A DNA stretch of 64,000 nt. Source: Bacillus sp. F19 (lineage in GTDB: Bacteria; Bacillota; Bacilli; Bacillales; Bacillaceae). The DNA lies in assembly GCA_023823795.1 (NCBI GenBank), contig CP085710.1, forward strand, positions 2,506,001 to 2,570,000, written 5' to 3'. Position numbers and translations under genes: made by a program. The notes beneath the pieces were generated by a model. That model did not search any database. It was not told where the DNA came from and saw only the letters and a list, made by a program, of their open reading frames with translations. This document shows positions 42,954-53,334 of the stretch, piece by piece. Position 1 is the first letter of the stretch, and every line of letters starts with the position of its first letter.

Positions 42954-43724
42954 ATGCATAAAGTTGATTTAAACTGCGATATGGGAGAAAGCTTTGGCGC
43001 TTATAAAATGGGGAATGACGAAGAAATATTGAATTACGTTTCTTCGGCTAATATTGCCTGCGGCTTTCATGCCGGTGATCCCTCAACAATGAGAAAAACG
43101 GTTAAACTTGCGATTGATAAAAGCGTTGGAATCGGGGTCCATCCCGGTTTTAATGATTTATCAGGGTTTGGAAGAAGAAATATTGACCTCACTCCTAAAG
43201 AAGTATATGACCTGGTTGTCTATCAAATTGGAGCATTATCTGGCTTTGCCGCAGCTGAAGGAGGATCTCTCCAGCATGTGAAACCGCACGGTGCCCTTTA
43301 TAATATGGCTTCTGTAGACAGCCACATCTCAGAAGCCATTGCTGAGGCGGTTTACAAAGTTGATTCGAACCTGATTCTCTTCGGCCTTGCCGGCAGTGAA
43401 TTAATTAAAGCCGGAGAAAAATTAGGTTTAAAAACTGCAAGTGAGGTCTTTTCTGATAGAACGTATCAGGATAATGGCACGTTAACCTCAAGACGAGACC
43501 CCCGCGCATTGATTGAGGATCACGAAACGGCAGTAGCTCAAGTGATACGAATGGTGAAAGATGGGAAAGTCACATCGCTTTCCGGAAAGAACCTGTCAAT
43601 TAAAGCAGATACTATTTGCATTCATGGAGATGGCGCACATGCCCTTCAATTTGCAAAATACATATCCGATGCCCTGCAGCATGCAGGAATAAGCATCAAA
43701 AAAGCAAGCAAAGTTCTTACTTAA
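42954..43724 (+). CDS. pxpA: 5-oxoprolinase subunit PxpA (LamB/YcsF family)
   Basis: A 256-residue protein beginning [20 protein letters not shown]. It also has [20 protein letters not shown] near residue 38 and [12 protein letters not shown] near residue 100, all diagnostic of the YcsF family. It is the third subunit of 5-oxoprolinase. I choose ATG 42954, nine bases after AGGGAG; an ATG at 42945 is too close to that box. Confidence 0.95.
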   Translation: MHKVDLNCDMGESFGAYKMGNDEEILNYVSSANIACGFHAGDPSTMRKTVKLAIDKSVGIGVHPGFNDLSGFGRRNIDLTPKEVYDLVVYQIGALSGFAAAEGGSLQHVKPHGALYNMASVDSHISEAIAEAVYKVDSNLILFGLAGSELIKAGEKLGLKTASEVFSDRTYQDNGTLTSRRDPRALIEDHETAVAQVIRMVKDGKVTSLSGKNLSIKADTICIHGDGAHALQFAKYISDALQHAGISIKKASKVLT

Positions 43725-43745
43725 AAACATTCAGGAGGTATCACC

Positions 43746-44936
43746 ATGAAAAAACAATCAAACTTCAGCCTGCTGCTTGGAGCAGCCTTTTTGATGGCAA
43801 CTTCTGCCATCGGCCCTGGATTTTTAACTCAAACCACTCATTTTACACAGGTTCTAGCTGCAAGTTTCGGGTTTGTGATTTTGATGTCTGTCATTATTGA
43901 TATTGGTGCACAGCTGAATATATGGCGCATCATTGCAGTGGCTGAGAAACCAGCTCAGGATATAGCGAATGCTGTACTCCCTGGTCTTGGGTATTTTATC
44001 TCTATCTTAATCGTGCTTGGGGGACTTGCATTTAATATTGGGAATATCGGCGGAGCTGGACTAGGCACAAATGTGATGTTCGGGATGTCTACTCAAACAG
44101 GAGCCATCCTGAGCGGCATCATTGCAATTGGGATATTTCTTGTAAAAGAAGCCGGTAAAGTGATGGACCGTTTTGCACAAGTAATGGGTTTTGTCATGAT
44201 TGCCCTTACCCTTTATGTCATGGTTTCTGCCCAGCCGCCTTTAGCTGAAGCAGCTATAAAAACGGTTAAGCCTGACACTATTGATTATCTGGCGATTGTC
44301 ACTCTTGTAGGAGGAACTGTTGGAGGATATATCACATTTGCCGGAGGACACCGATTGCTTGAAGCTGGCATTAAAGGACAAGCAGCCCTGCCTCAAGTAA
44401 CGAAAAGCTCCATCTCTGCAATTGGCATTGCATCTATCATGCGCATATTCTTATTCTTAGCTGCCTTAGGTATTGTTGCTCAAGGGCTGGTTTTAGATCC
44501 TGCCAATCCTCCAGCTTCTGTTTTTAAACACGCTGCAGGAAATGTCGGATACAGAATGTTCGGAATTATTATGTGGGCAGCTGCTGTGACGTCTGTAGTC
44601 GGTGCTGCTTATACATCTGTTTCTTTCATAAGAACCTTCAACCCAATGATTGAGAAATATCATAAATGGTTTATTGTTGGATTTATTGCAGTCTCCACGT
44701 TTGTATATGCTATAATCGGGGAACCTGTTAAAATTCTTATTCTGGTTGGTTCACTCAACGGGTTAATTTTACCTATCGCCCTTGCAGTTATGCTGATTGC
44801 TGCACATAAAAAGAAAATTGTCGGTGATTACAAGCATCCTGTATGGTTAACTATTTTTGGCGCATTGATCGTTGTAGCCATGTCACTTATGGGCGGATAC
44901 TCGCTTATTAATGGAATTCCGAAATTATTTGAATAA
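43746..44936 (+). CDS. ycsG: NRAMP-family membrane transporter, YcsG-like
   Basis: A 396-residue protein with 11 membrane segments, including GAAFLMATSAIGPGFLTQTT near the start. B. subtilis YcsG lies in the same ycsF-ycsG-kipI-kipA cluster, so the gene set is conserved although the order differs. Although placed in the NRAMP superfamily, its link with 5-oxoprolinase suggests uptake of 5-oxoproline or a related compound. That is inference from context only. The ATG is preceded by CAGGAGGTATCACC. Confidence 0.85.
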   Translation: MKKQSNFSLLLGAAFLMATSAIGPGFLTQTTHFTQVLAASFGFVILMSVIIDIGAQLNIWRIIAVAEKPAQDIANAVLPGLGYFISILIVLGGLAFNIGNIGGAGLGTNVMFGMSTQTGAILSGIIAIGIFLVKEAGKVMDRFAQVMGFVMIALTLYVMVSAQPPLAEAAIKTVKPDTIDYLAIVTLVGGTVGGYITFAGGHRLLEAGIKGQAALPQVTKSSISAIGIASIMRIFLFLAALGIVAQGLVLDPANPPASVFKHAAGNVGYRMFGIIMWAAAVTSVVGAAYTSVSFIRTFNPMIEKYHKWFIVGFIAVSTFVYAIIGEPVKILILVGSLNGLILPIALAVMLIAAHKKKIVGDYKHPVWLTIFGALIVVAMSLMGGYSLINGIPKLFE

Positions 44937-44942
44937 GTATAA

Positions 44943-44978
44943 TACCCCGTCTGCCATCCAAGCAGCCGGGGTTTATTT
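44943..44978 (+). terminator. Intrinsic terminator of the pxp operon
   Basis: ACCCCG, CTGC, a loop, GCAG and CCGGGGT form a GC-rich stem with one bulge, followed by TTATTTAT. Confidence 0.85.
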
Positions 44979-44985
44979 ATAAGAT

Positions 44986-45705
44986 CTATTTATCATGAAC
45001 AACAATATAGGATGCTTTTATCGGCCCGTGAACCCCAACAATCAGATTAAGTTCGATATCGGCACTGTTGCTTGGTCCCGATATAAAGTCAACACATGAC
45101 GATAAATGATTACCCTTTTTAATTAGGGCACTTATTTGTTCAGCCGCTTGAGTCAATCTTGGTACAATCGTGCTTTTTGGAATGATGCAGAGACAGGTTT
45201 TAGGAAGGAGATTTATGGACCTGCCTTTGCTTTTATCACTGAACACCACAACGGTTCCTGATTCAGCGAGGGTCATGTCGCTGAATATGATTCCGATATC
45301 GGCTCTTTCCGAAGCTTCAATATTTTTCTCTTTTAATTTGTGATCCCATTCGTGAACATGTATGCCAGAATTTGGCCATGCTTTCGTGATTTCATTAACC
45401 AAACCAAATTCTAGAAAGCGTTCGTCTTTGGCGATTACCGCTGATTTTACCTCATATTCGTCAAAAACATGCATCATTTTATCAGAAAGCTGAGAAGCAG
45501 TCGTTTCAATAAACTGTGTATGGATTAACAGACACTGCTTTTTTAAAACTTCTACTAGCTCATCTGCATCCGCATGTCTTAATACTTCCCATTGAGGAGT
45601 AGTGGACCAATCGGGTTTAGTAACTTCTTTTCTTCTGCCCCTGCCGAGTTTTGCAGCAACTGTTTCAAGAAATGGATCCCGATTTTGTATGTTGCCTTTT
45701 ATCAT
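44986..45705 (-). CDS. lutC: L-lactate utilization protein LutC
   Basis: A 239-residue LUD-domain protein, one of three components of the LutABC lactate oxidase system. Typical is [20 protein letters not shown] near residue 140 and a late [23 protein letters not shown] 45705 overlaps the lutB stop (ATGA) and has GAGAGGAGAA upstream; an upstream in-frame ATG has no such signal. Confidence 0.95.
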   Translation of the reverse strand: MIKGNIQNRDPFLETVAAKLGRGRRKEVTKPDWSTTPQWEVLRHADADELVEVLKKQCLLIHTQFIETTASQLSDKMMHVFDEYEVKSAVIAKDERFLEFGLVNEITKAWPNSGIHVHEWDHKLKEKNIEASERADIGIIFSDMTLAESGTVVVFSDKSKGRSINLLPKTCLCIIPKSTIVPRLTQAAEQISALIKKGNHLSSCVDFISGPSNSADIELNLIVGVHGPIKASYIVVHDK

Positions 45706-47120
45706 TTCTCCTCTCTCCCCTTCATCCAATCTCTAAATCTCTCTTTACTTGGAGCAGGAAAGTCCCGTACATCTGTCCAAGGCTTGATAGGGCCAGGTCC
45801 TTTTTTGATGCTGCCTGAACTCGTAAATGGCGACATCACCGCTGATGCTGATTTTGTTCCAGCTCCATATAAATTTGGCGAGCTTGCAGCCAACTGGTAG
45901 CCTTTCATTGCAAGCTTTTCCCCAAATGTCGATTTCCCTTCATCTTCGACAATTTTTCGGCGGTGCTTGATTAATAGTTCATGCAGAGGAATTTTAACAG
46001 GGCAGGCATCTGTACATGCTGCACATAGAGATGATGCGAAAGGAAGCTCTTTGTAATCTTCATAGCCTCCAAGCAGCGGCGAAAGGACGGCACCGATTGG
46101 ACCCGCATAGATTGATCCGTAGGAATGACCTCCAATATGACGATAAACAGGACATACATTTACACAGGCAGCACAGCGGATGCAATGAAGAGCACTTTGA
46201 AACTCAGTGCCTAGTATATTTGAACGGCCGTTGTCTACGATAACGAGATGAAATTCTTCTGGACCGTCTGCATCCCCATCGTCTTTTGGACCAGTTAATC
46301 CCGTAATATAGCTCGTTAACTTTTGTCCTACTGCGCTTCTGCACAGCAAACTGACTAACACATCAAGCTCTTCCCATGTAGGCACGATGCGCTCCATCCC
46401 CATCACCGTTATTTGTGTTTTCGGCAATGCTGTTACAAGGCCTGCATTTCCTTCATTCGTTACCAAACTGATTGAGCCGGATTCTGCTACTGCAAAGTTA
46501 CATCCCGTGATGCCCAAATCTGCGCTTAGGAAATCCTTGCGAAGCTGCTCTCTGGCGAACAGGGCGAGCTCTTCAGGCATTTCTGTTTTTTCGTAGCCGC
46601 GTTTTTCTTTAAATGTATCACGAATTTGTTCTTTGTTTTTATGAAGTGCAGGAACAACAATATGCGAAGGGGGATCATGGTCATCAAGCTGAAGAATATA
46701 TTCCCCAAGATCTGTCTCAATCACTTCACAGCCTGCTTTTTCCAAAGCATCATTCAGGTTGATTTCTTCTGTTACCATCGACTTTGATTTGACAACCTTT
46801 TTTGCTTGTTTCTGCATAGCAATATCTGTTATGTATTTGTTAGCTTCTTCTTTTGTTGCGGCAAAAAAGACATGGCCGCCGCGTTTTGCAACATTATCAC
46901 TCAGCTGCTCCAAATAATAATCCAGGTTTTCCATTGTATGTGTGCGGATTTCTTCCCCAAGTTTCCGCCACTCTTCCCAATTACCAAGCTCTTCCGTTGC
47001 CTGAAGGCGTCTTCCCTGCATTCGTTCTTGTGCAGAAGCAACGGCATTTCTCATGAACGGATTGTTTACTCCTTTTTCAACCCGGTCGAAAAAAGCTTCG
47101 TTTCCTATTTTCATTGGCAT
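45702..47120 (-). CDS. lutB: L-lactate utilization iron-sulfur protein LutB
   Basis: A 472-residue protein with an N-terminal LUD domain and a C-terminal pair of [4Fe-4S] ferredoxin motifs, [15 protein letters not shown] and [18 protein letters not shown]. With LutA and LutC it oxidises L-lactate to pyruvate at the membrane. Typical are [20 protein letters not shown] near residue 200. It starts one base after the lutA stop. Confidence 0.95.
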   Translation of the reverse strand: MPMKIGNEAFFDRVEKGVNNPFMRNAVASAQERMQGRRLQATEELGNWEEWRKLGEEIRTHTMENLDYYLEQLSDNVAKRGGHVFFAATKEEANKYITDIAMQKQAKKVVKSKSMVTEEINLNDALEKAGCEVIETDLGEYILQLDDHDPPSHIVVPALHKNKEQIRDTFKEKRGYEKTEMPEELALFAREQLRKDFLSADLGITGCNFAVAESGSISLVTNEGNAGLVTALPKTQITVMGMERIVPTWEELDVLVSLLCRSAVGQKLTSYITGLTGPKDDGDADGPEEFHLVIVDNGRSNILGTEFQSALHCIRCAACVNVCPVYRHIGGHSYGSIYAGPIGAVLSPLLGGYEDYKELPFASSLCAACTDACPVKIPLHELLIKHRRKIVEDEGKSTFGEKLAMKGYQLAASSPNLYGAGTKSASAVMSPFTSSGSIKKGPGPIKPWTDVRDFPAPSKERFRDWMKGREEK

Positions 47121-47121
47121 G

Positions 47122-47844
47122 TCATTTCACCCCGCTATTCAGTACTTCTGCAATATGCATCACTTTTATAGGAATCCCTTTGCGGTTGATTCTGCCGCCG
47201 ATGTTCATCAAACAGCCGCAGTCTGCACCTATTAAAAGTTCAGCATCCGTATCTTGAATATGCTTTACCTTCTCGTCTACCATTTGCTCTGAAATAGGAA
47301 CCATTTTAACAGAAAACGTTCCGCCAAATCCGCAGCAATCATGACTGTTGGGAAGCGGCGTAACATTTAAACCGCTTACATTCCGAAGTAATGTTTCAGG
47401 AGCATCCGTCACCCCTATGAGCCTGGTCATATGACACGATTTATGATAAGTAGCATGGACTGGAAGATACGCATTTACATCTTCAACTTTCAGCACGTCG
47501 ACTAAAAATTGTGTAAGTTCAAATGATTTTGCAGCAAGCTGATGTGCCTTTTCTCTCCAATCAGGATCATTTGCAAACAGTCCCTTATATTCATGCAGCA
47601 TGGCCACACATGAACCGGATGGCCCTACAACATAATCAGATTGTTCAAAAGCTGTGATCATATGCTTTGCCACTTCTTTTGTTTCCTTATGATAGCCGCT
47701 ATTATAGGCAGGCTGGCCGCAACAGGTCTGACTGTTTGGGAAATCAACCTCACAGCCAAGCTTTTCAAGCAATTCAACCGTGCTTTTACCGACATTTGAA
47801 TAGAATACATCTGCTAAACATGTAATGAACAAGGATACTTTCAA
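47122..47844 (-). CDS. lutA: L-lactate utilization protein LutA
   Basis: A 240-residue protein with two CCG domains: [14 protein letters not shown] near residue 40 and [11 protein letters not shown] near residue 165. These are found in heterodisulfide-reductase-like and GlcF-like subunits that bind iron-sulfur clusters. It is the first gene of lutABC. The start is TTG with AGGAGGAG upstream. A TATAAT lies about 30 bases before it, but no -35 is clear. Confidence 0.95.
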   Translation of the reverse strand: MKVSLFITCLADVFYSNVGKSTVELLEKLGCEVDFPNSQTCCGQPAYNSGYHKETKEVAKHMITAFEQSDYVVGPSGSCVAMLHEYKGLFANDPDWREKAHQLAAKSFELTQFLVDVLKVEDVNAYLPVHATYHKSCHMTRLIGVTDAPETLLRNVSGLNVTPLPNSHDCCGFGGTFSVKMVPISEQMVDEKVKHIQDTDAELLIGADCGCLMNIGGRINRKGIPIKVMHIAEVLNSGVK

Positions 47845-47910
47845 AAAAACTCCTCCTATTCTTTTAGTCTATTTCTTTATTATACACTATTTGAATATTT
47901 GGATATTTCT

Positions 47911-47940
47911 AAAAGGTTCTATAATGATATAGAACCTTTT
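47911..47940. terminator. Intrinsic terminator of glcDF
   Basis: AAAAGGTTCTATA and TATAGAACCTTTT form a 13-base-pair stem around ATGA, with A/U ends on both strands. It lies six bases past the glcF stop. Confidence 0.8.
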
Positions 47941-47946
47941 ACCTCA

Positions 47947-49269
47947 TTATTCAGTTTCAATTGATTCAATCAGCAAATCGGCCAGGTGAATGGCACGGGT
48001 ATTTTCTTCAAGTCCTTCTCTAACAATGCCAAGCTTCATTTGCAGCAGACATCCTGGATTTGCCGTTACAATGGTATGCGCTTTTGTTTCCTTAACACGC
48101 TCCATTTTATAATCAAGAATCTGCATGGACATTTTTTCTTCCGTCAGATTGTAAATGCCTGCTGAACCGCAGCACTGATCGGCTTCTTTCATTTCTCTGA
48201 ATGTGACTCCCGCTATTGAATGCATTAGGATTCTCGGTGCACTTGATGTTTTCATAACATTCCGCAAATGACAGGAATCCTGATACGTGATGATTTGATC
48301 TGGCAGTGATAAATCCTGTTCCATGAAATTTTGCAGTATCAAGATTTCTGAGAAATCTTTCACTTTTTCAGAAAAAGCCTTTGCCCGGTCTTTCCACTCC
48401 TGCTCATCCTTTAACAGGTGATCATATTCAACAAGTAAAGCACCGCAGCCGCCGGCATTCAGAACGATATCATCAACTTCGAGTGATTCAAATGCTGCAA
48501 TGTTTTGCTTTGCAAGTTCCTTAGCTGCCGACTTTTCTCCGCCATGTGCATGCAAGGCTCCACAGCATACTTGCATCTCTGGAAGAATGACGTCACACCC
48601 GGCCTTTTGCAAAAGCTTTATGGTTGCATTGTTAGTATCCATGAACATCGTATCCATTAAACAGCCCGTGAAAAATGCAACCTTCCTCACTGTTGTTCCT
48701 TCAGCTTTAAATGATGATGGCCGGTTATTCAGTTCTTTTTTTCCTGGAATAACAGGCAGGATTTTTTCCATGTCAGCTAAATTACCCGGCAAAATATTCA
48801 GTACTCCCGTTTTCTGAACCGCCTTTTGTATTCCGCTCTTTTGATAAAAACTTAATAAATAATGAACTTTCTTTAACCGCTCTTTATGTGGGAAAAGCTG
48901 ATCAAACACTACATGTCTGAGTACTTTGACAGGCCACTTGTGCTTCTTTTTCTGCTGAATGATATCTCTTGCCTCTTCAAGCAAATGTCCATATTTCACG
49001 CCAGAGGGACAGACCGGTTCACATGCACGGCAGCCCAAGCAGAGATTTAATTGCTTTTCAACCGAGTCATCAGGCTCAATTAAGCCGTCAACTACTCCTT
49101 TCATAAGCGCAATTCTCCCTCTTGGTGATGCAGCTTCATACTGATTGGTTTGACCGTAAGTTGGGCAGGAAGGCAGACAAAAACCGCAGCGCATGCAGTT
49201 CATGAGCTCGTCATAGTCTAGTCGTTCTTTAAATTCAGTTTGAATTTCTTTAGCAGTTGTTTGATTCAT
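47947..49269 (-). CDS. glcF: Glycolate oxidase iron-sulfur subunit GlcF
   Basis: A 440-residue protein with two N-terminal [4Fe-4S] motifs, CMRCGFCLPSCPTYG and CLGCRACEPVCPSGVKYG, and two C-terminal CCG domains (QVCCGALHAHGG, DQCCGSAGIYN). It takes electrons from GlcD in the oxidation of glycolate to glyoxylate. The start overlaps the glcD stop by four bases (ATGA). A GlcE subunit gene is not seen; two-subunit arrangements occur in bacilli. Confidence 0.9.
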   Translation of the reverse strand: MNQTTAKEIQTEFKERLDYDELMNCMRCGFCLPSCPTYGQTNQYEAASPRGRIALMKGVVDGLIEPDDSVEKQLNLCLGCRACEPVCPSGVKYGHLLEEARDIIQQKKKHKWPVKVLRHVVFDQLFPHKERLKKVHYLLSFYQKSGIQKAVQKTGVLNILPGNLADMEKILPVIPGKKELNNRPSSFKAEGTTVRKVAFFTGCLMDTMFMDTNNATIKLLQKAGCDVILPEMQVCCGALHAHGGEKSAAKELAKQNIAAFESLEVDDIVLNAGGCGALLVEYDHLLKDEQEWKDRAKAFSEKVKDFSEILILQNFMEQDLSLPDQIITYQDSCHLRNVMKTSSAPRILMHSIAGVTFREMKEADQCCGSAGIYNLTEEKMSMQILDYKMERVKETKAHTIVTANPGCLLQMKLGIVREGLEENTRAIHLADLLIESIETE

Positions 49270-50678
49270 GAAGAGATCACCACTCTTTTTCTTGAATCCT
49301 TTGCAAATATCTTTCCGGGATTCATGATTCCATGTGGATCAAGAGATGATTTGATTGCTTTCATGGCAGCTATTCCTTCTTCCCCTATTTTCATGGCTAA
49401 ATAAGGAGATTTCATTTCACCTACGCCATGCTCACCAGTAATAGTGCCTCCCAGTTCGATCGCTTTTTGAAAAATTTCCTCAAAAGCAAGTTCCACCCGG
49501 TGAACCTCTTCCTTATCACGTGCATCTGTCAGGCAAGTAGGATGAAGATTTCCGTCTCCGGCATGGCCAAATGTACATATCTTCAGGTTGTATTTTAAAG
49601 CAATCTGATTAATCGCTTGAACCATTTCACTTATTCTTGAACGAGGAACTGTTGCGTCTTCAAGAATGGTTGTCGGCTTCATTCGTGCCAGGGCAGACAA
49701 AGCTGATCTTCTTGCCGTACTCAGTGCTTCTGCTTCTTCTTTTGATTTTGCAATTTTAACAGAAACAGCGTTACCCTGTTTGCAAATCTCTGAGATTGCC
49801 AATATATCACGTGCAACTACCTCTGGAGGACCATCTTGTTCGATCAGCAAGACAGCGTTTACATCAGTCGGCAAGCCCACCTTTGCAAAATCTTCGACTA
49901 CCTCGCATGTAGGCTGATCTAAAAATTCCAGGGTAGCAGGAATGATTTTATTTGCGATAATGGCTGAAACCGTTTTGGCTGCTGCATCCATGTCTTCAAA
50001 AAGAGCCAGAAGTGTTTCCTTTGTTTCTGGGATTGGAATCAATTTCAAGATGGCTTCCGTCACAATTCCAAGTGTTCCTTCCGAACCAACAAAGAGACTG
50101 GTCAAATCATAACCGGCTACATCCTTAGCGAGTTTTCCTCCGGTACGAATGATGTCTCCGTTAGGCAAAACGACTTCAAGGCCCAGAACATAATCCTTCG
50201 TTGTACCATATTTAAGACCTCTCAATCCGCCAGAACACTCATTAATATTTCCGCCGATTGTCGAGATTTTCATTGAGCTTGGATCTGGCGGGTAAAACAA
50301 GCCTTTTTCTTCAACGGCTTGAATGATATTCAGCGTAATCACGCCAGGCTGAACAATTGCTGTTAAATTCTCTTCATCAATTTCCAGAATTTTATTCATG
50401 TGATTAAACAGCAGAACGATGCCGCCTTCTGTCGGACAAGTGCCTGCACTTAAGTTAGTGCCTGATCCGCGTGGAACAATCGGTATACCTGTTTCGCTGC
50501 ATATTTTTAAAATCGCTGAAATTTGTTCTTTATTTTGAGGCATGATGACTCCGTCTGGCATCGCTTGAAAGTTTGGCGTAGCATCATATGAATATACCAG
50601 TCTCGCTTCATTCGAATCTTGAAAATAGTCCTTTCCTACGACGTCGATCAATCGTTTCTTTATGGATTCATTAAGCAT
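49266..50678 (-). CDS. glcD: Glycolate oxidase FAD-binding subunit GlcD
   Basis: A 470-residue FAD-linked oxidase with PCMH-type FAD domain (IPIVPRGSGTNLSAGTCPTE near residue 65; TIGGNINECSGGLRGLKYG near 145) and the C-terminal cap with TFGHAGDGNLHPTC and TGEHGVGEMKSPYL. It oxidises glycolate, or possibly D-lactate, to the oxoacid. It is coupled to glcF and lies downstream of a CdaR-type regulator gene. TATAAT occurs upstream without a good -35, as for an activated promoter. Confidence 0.9.
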   Translation of the reverse strand: MLNESIKKRLIDVVGKDYFQDSNEARLVYSYDATPNFQAMPDGVIMPQNKEQISAILKICSETGIPIVPRGSGTNLSAGTCPTEGGIVLLFNHMNKILEIDEENLTAIVQPGVITLNIIQAVEEKGLFYPPDPSSMKISTIGGNINECSGGLRGLKYGTTKDYVLGLEVVLPNGDIIRTGGKLAKDVAGYDLTSLFVGSEGTLGIVTEAILKLIPIPETKETLLALFEDMDAAAKTVSAIIANKIIPATLEFLDQPTCEVVEDFAKVGLPTDVNAVLLIEQDGPPEVVARDILAISEICKQGNAVSVKIAKSKEEAEALSTARRSALSALARMKPTTILEDATVPRSRISEMVQAINQIALKYNLKICTFGHAGDGNLHPTCLTDARDKEEVHRVELAFEEIFQKAIELGGTITGEHGVGEMKSPYLAMKIGEEGIAAMKAIKSSLDPHGIMNPGKIFAKDSRKRVVISS

Positions 50679-50733
50679 TTTGAACGCCCCTCTCTATACT
50701 ATTCATTATAAAGAGAACTATGCGAAAAACCTA

Positions 50734-50783
50734 TGTATGAACATACAAAAAAACATATAAAAATAACTATATTTTTGTATGTT
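50734..50783. promoter_or_regulatory. Nested inverted repeats between cdaR-like gene and glcD
   Basis: TGTATG-AA-CATACA (50734-50747) is a perfect palindrome. AACATACAAAAA (50740-50751) is also the exact inverse of TTTTTGTATGTT (50772-50783), across the end of the regulator gene. The element lies about 60 bases upstream of the glcD start and could be an activator site, a terminator, or both. Confidence 0.5.
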
Positions 50784-51900
50784 TATCTTCACTTAAAAAA
50801 GACAATGCGAGATAAAACATAGCAATCCCCTCAGCACATTTTGGATCGATACCCGTCAGTTCTTTTATTTGCTTAAGTCGATAATGAAGCGTATTAATAT
50901 GGATATGAAGAGCATCAGCAGTCTTCTTTAATGAATGATTATGTGAAAAGAAGGATTTTAAGGTGATCAGCAATTCGGCATCATTTCGGATTGATGAAAT
51001 GACTCTGTCTAAAAAGACCTCTCTTGTCTCCTCAGTCACTTCCTCTAAAACAATATCCAGCAGCAGATCATCATAGCAAACAGCACGATTTCTCTTTTGA
51101 GAAACTTTTAATGCTTTTCCAGCCTCCTGATACGATTTTTGTACATTTTCAATTGATTTTCCGCCGCCAATTGAAATGGAAATTTGACAGTTCGTTAAAA
51201 AATCCAAACGAAGCGCTTCCAGCTCCTGTTTTAAAATCTTCACCGATTTTGAATGGCGTGTATCTTTAAATAGGACAAACCGTCCATGACCCCAGCGCAA
51301 AAGAAAGTCATTTTTGCAGGCTGCAAATTTTGAGTCAAACCATGATGAAAGTTTAGTTTGAACTTCTTTATACTCTTCTGCAGATAAGGATTGATCCACT
51401 TGAAAAAGAAGACATAAATAGGGAATTGTTAAGTCAACGCCCAAAATATGGCCTCGATCAATAAAATCCTGATCTATGTTATTCGTATAGATCCATTCAT
51501 AAAAGAATGATTCAAGTCCCCTTTGTTCCCATTCTCTTTTCTCCACAAACGCGGCCTCGCGGATGATGAGTTCGGTCATTCTTCTGATTATTTCTGCATA
51601 GGGTTCGACATTTGAGGGAATTCCGGTGATGCCGATGACGCCAATAACTTCATGTTCAAAAAAGATTGGTAAATTGATGCCTGGTTTCACTCCTTTAAGT
51701 TTTTCAGCTTTTCCTTCTGTTATGTACAGCTTCTTTTTAGTCTCCATCACTATGGATGCGCCTTCATGAAAAGAGTTCACCCTCTTTTCATCTGTTGAAG
51801 CAATGATCGTTCCGCTTGGATTAATGACGATGAAATCTTCGGAGATCACACGCTGCACTTCATTTATGATTTTTTTTGAAAGTTCAGGCACAAGCTGCAC
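50767..51900 (-). CDS. CdaR-family transcriptional regulator
   Basis: A 377-residue regulator. The N-terminal sugar-diacid recognition domain has IINEVQRVISEDFIVINPSG and GIIGITGIP-like VIGVIGITGIPSNVEPYAE. The C-terminal PucR-type helix-turn-helix is KKTADALHIHINTLHYRLKQ, then IKELTGIDP. Members sense glycerate, glycolate or related acids and activate catabolic genes. It directly precedes glcD and glcF on the same strand. The start is GTG with GAAGGTG upstream. Confidence 0.9.
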   Translation of the reverse strand: MQLVPELSKKIINEVQRVISEDFIVINPSGTIIASTDEKRVNSFHEGASIVMETKKKLYITEGKAEKLKGVKPGINLPIFFEHEVIGVIGITGIPSNVEPYAEIIRRMTELIIREAAFVEKREWEQRGLESFFYEWIYTNNIDQDFIDRGHILGVDLTIPYLCLLFQVDQSLSAEEYKEVQTKLSSWFDSKFAACKNDFLLRWGHGRFVLFKDTRHSKSVKILKQELEALRLDFLTNCQISISIGGGKSIENVQKSYQEAGKALKVSQKRNRAVCYDDLLLDIVLEEVTEETREVFLDRVISSIRNDAELLITLKSFFSHNHSLKKTADALHIHINTLHYRLKQIKELTGIDPKCAEGIAMFYLALSFLSEDKHTKI

Positions 51901-51948
51901 AGGGACACCTTCTTCATCTAGTTTTCTTAAGTTTAGCAGGTTTTTTTA

Positions 51949-51987
51949 TAAAAAGACTGCAGGAAAGTCATTCCTGCAGTCTTTTTT
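51949..51987. terminator. Bidirectional intrinsic terminator
   Basis: AAAAAGACTGCAGGAA and TTCCTGCAGTCTTTTTT form a 16-base-pair stem with a five-base loop. It ends the DJ-1-family transcript coming from the right. Confidence 0.95.
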
Positions 51988-52039
51988 GAGTTATCGGCAT
52001 CGGTTATTTGCGGAACGTACAGACGCCTGCGCTCGCTGC

Positions 52040-52612
52040 TTATACGTTTGCTTCTTTTTTTACATTTAATAGTTTAAAGAATTCTCTCATAAATCCAGGT
52101 AAATCAGGCCATGCATGCCCTGTAACTAAATTTCCGTCCACATGTAGCATTTCTTCTATATATGTAGCTCCGGCTGCCTCTACTTCTGGACGACATGCTG
52201 AATACGCAGTCATTTCACGTCCTTGAATGTATTCTCTGACAGTTGTTAAAACTAGCTGTCCGTGGCAGATGACGCCCAGCGGTTTGTCTTCTTTTAAGAA
52301 ATGGGCAGCAATTTCCTGAACCTTTGTATTCATTCGGATATATTCCGGTGCACGTCCTCCCGGAATAATCAATCCGTCATAGTCAGCTGGATCAATGTCA
52401 TCAACAGAAGCATGAGAATCTATTTTATATCCCCATTTTTCTGTGAAGGTTTCCATCTCAGGTAGAAAATCATGAACAACGGTCTGCAGCTTTTTTTTCA
52501 CAGGTGAAGCAATGGTACAATTAATATCATCTTCCAGACAGCGATAATATGGATAAAATACTTCCAAAGCCTCTACAGCATCCCCAGTTAAAATTAACAC
52601 ATTTTTACTCAT
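52040..52612 (-). CDS. DJ-1/PfpI-family protein
   Basis: A 190-residue class I glutamine-amidotransferase-like protein. It has DYDGLIIPGGRAPEYIRM near residue 80 and the nucleophile elbow GVICHGQLVL (Cys115 region). The family includes deglycase/glyoxalase-like stress proteins and chaperones; the exact activity is not known. It is monocistronic with a terminator downstream. Confidence 0.85.
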   Translation of the reverse strand: MSKNVLILTGDAVEALEVFYPYYRCLEDDINCTIASPVKKKLQTVVHDFLPEMETFTEKWGYKIDSHASVDDIDPADYDGLIIPGGRAPEYIRMNTKVQEIAAHFLKEDKPLGVICHGQLVLTTVREYIQGREMTAYSACRPEVEAAGATYIEEMLHVDGNLVTGHAWPDLPGFMREFFKLLNVKKEANV

Positions 52613-52676
52613 AACTATTCATCCTTCCCATTCCTAAAATTTATTTCAAGAATGCAATGCATTCATGATCCAAGTT

Positions 52677-53270
52677 TTATCTTTCTGCAGGTTTTGCTGG
52701 TAAATCATACAGACCTCTGCAGTACTGGCCTCCTATATCCATACTGAGTTCGTTTTGCTCCAGGCAAATACTCTGAAAATGTTTCTCGAATGAGTGCATC
52801 CCGTCAGGAGTAGTAAAAGCAAGGGATGTTTTATGGTCAAATAATTCTTTTTTGGACAACTCATTTTTAAGAAGATATTTTATTATTTTTTCCTGTCTGG
52901 CATAAAACGCTTTTATTTGGAAGGTTTGACGCAGTTCCTCTAAATCACCGCCAGATAATTTGCTGAAAGACTCACTGAAGCGTTTCCGGTCTTTCACACC
53001 ATTGTTAATTTCATCTGAAGCACAGTGATCAATTAAATTGACCTTTACCTCTTTAACCCAGCCTAATTCGGACACATATTTATTGATATCCTCTGCCATG
53101 ATGAAAGCGAAGTTGGATGAACACCAATAGGCTGGCAGACGGAATATGACCTCTACACTATCCTGATCAATATCTATAGAATCAATAAATCCTAATTCTG
53201 TTAAGGGCTGATCTAACTCAGGGTCATGAACTTTATCAAGCCTCTTATATACTTGTTCTTCTTTGTTCAT
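52677..53270 (-). CDS. MIP18/DUF59-family iron-sulfur assembly protein
   Basis: A 197-residue protein whose first 90 residues are a MIP18/DUF59 domain: KVHDPELDQPLTELGFIDSI, then VEVIFRLPAYWCSSNFAFIM with a cysteine in the usual place. A longer C-terminal part (CASDEINNGVKDRKRFSESF onward) has no clear family. Such two-part proteins are encoded in propane/phenol-type diiron monooxygenase clusters beside an amidohydrolase gene, and a fragment of exactly such an amidohydrolase lies upstream here. Confidence 0.75.
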   Translation of the reverse strand: MNKEEQVYKRLDKVHDPELDQPLTELGFIDSIDIDQDSVEVIFRLPAYWCSSNFAFIMAEDINKYVSELGWVKEVKVNLIDHCASDEINNGVKDRKRFSESFSKLSGGDLEELRQTFQIKAFYARQEKIIKYLLKNELSKKELFDHKTSLAFTTPDGMHSFEKHFQSICLEQNELSMDIGGQYCRGLYDLPAKPAER

Positions 53271-53334
53271 CGGAACACCTCCCTGTTTTAATAGATTTCT
53301 TTTTATACTCTATGAGCTGCAAGTTCACAGCCGC

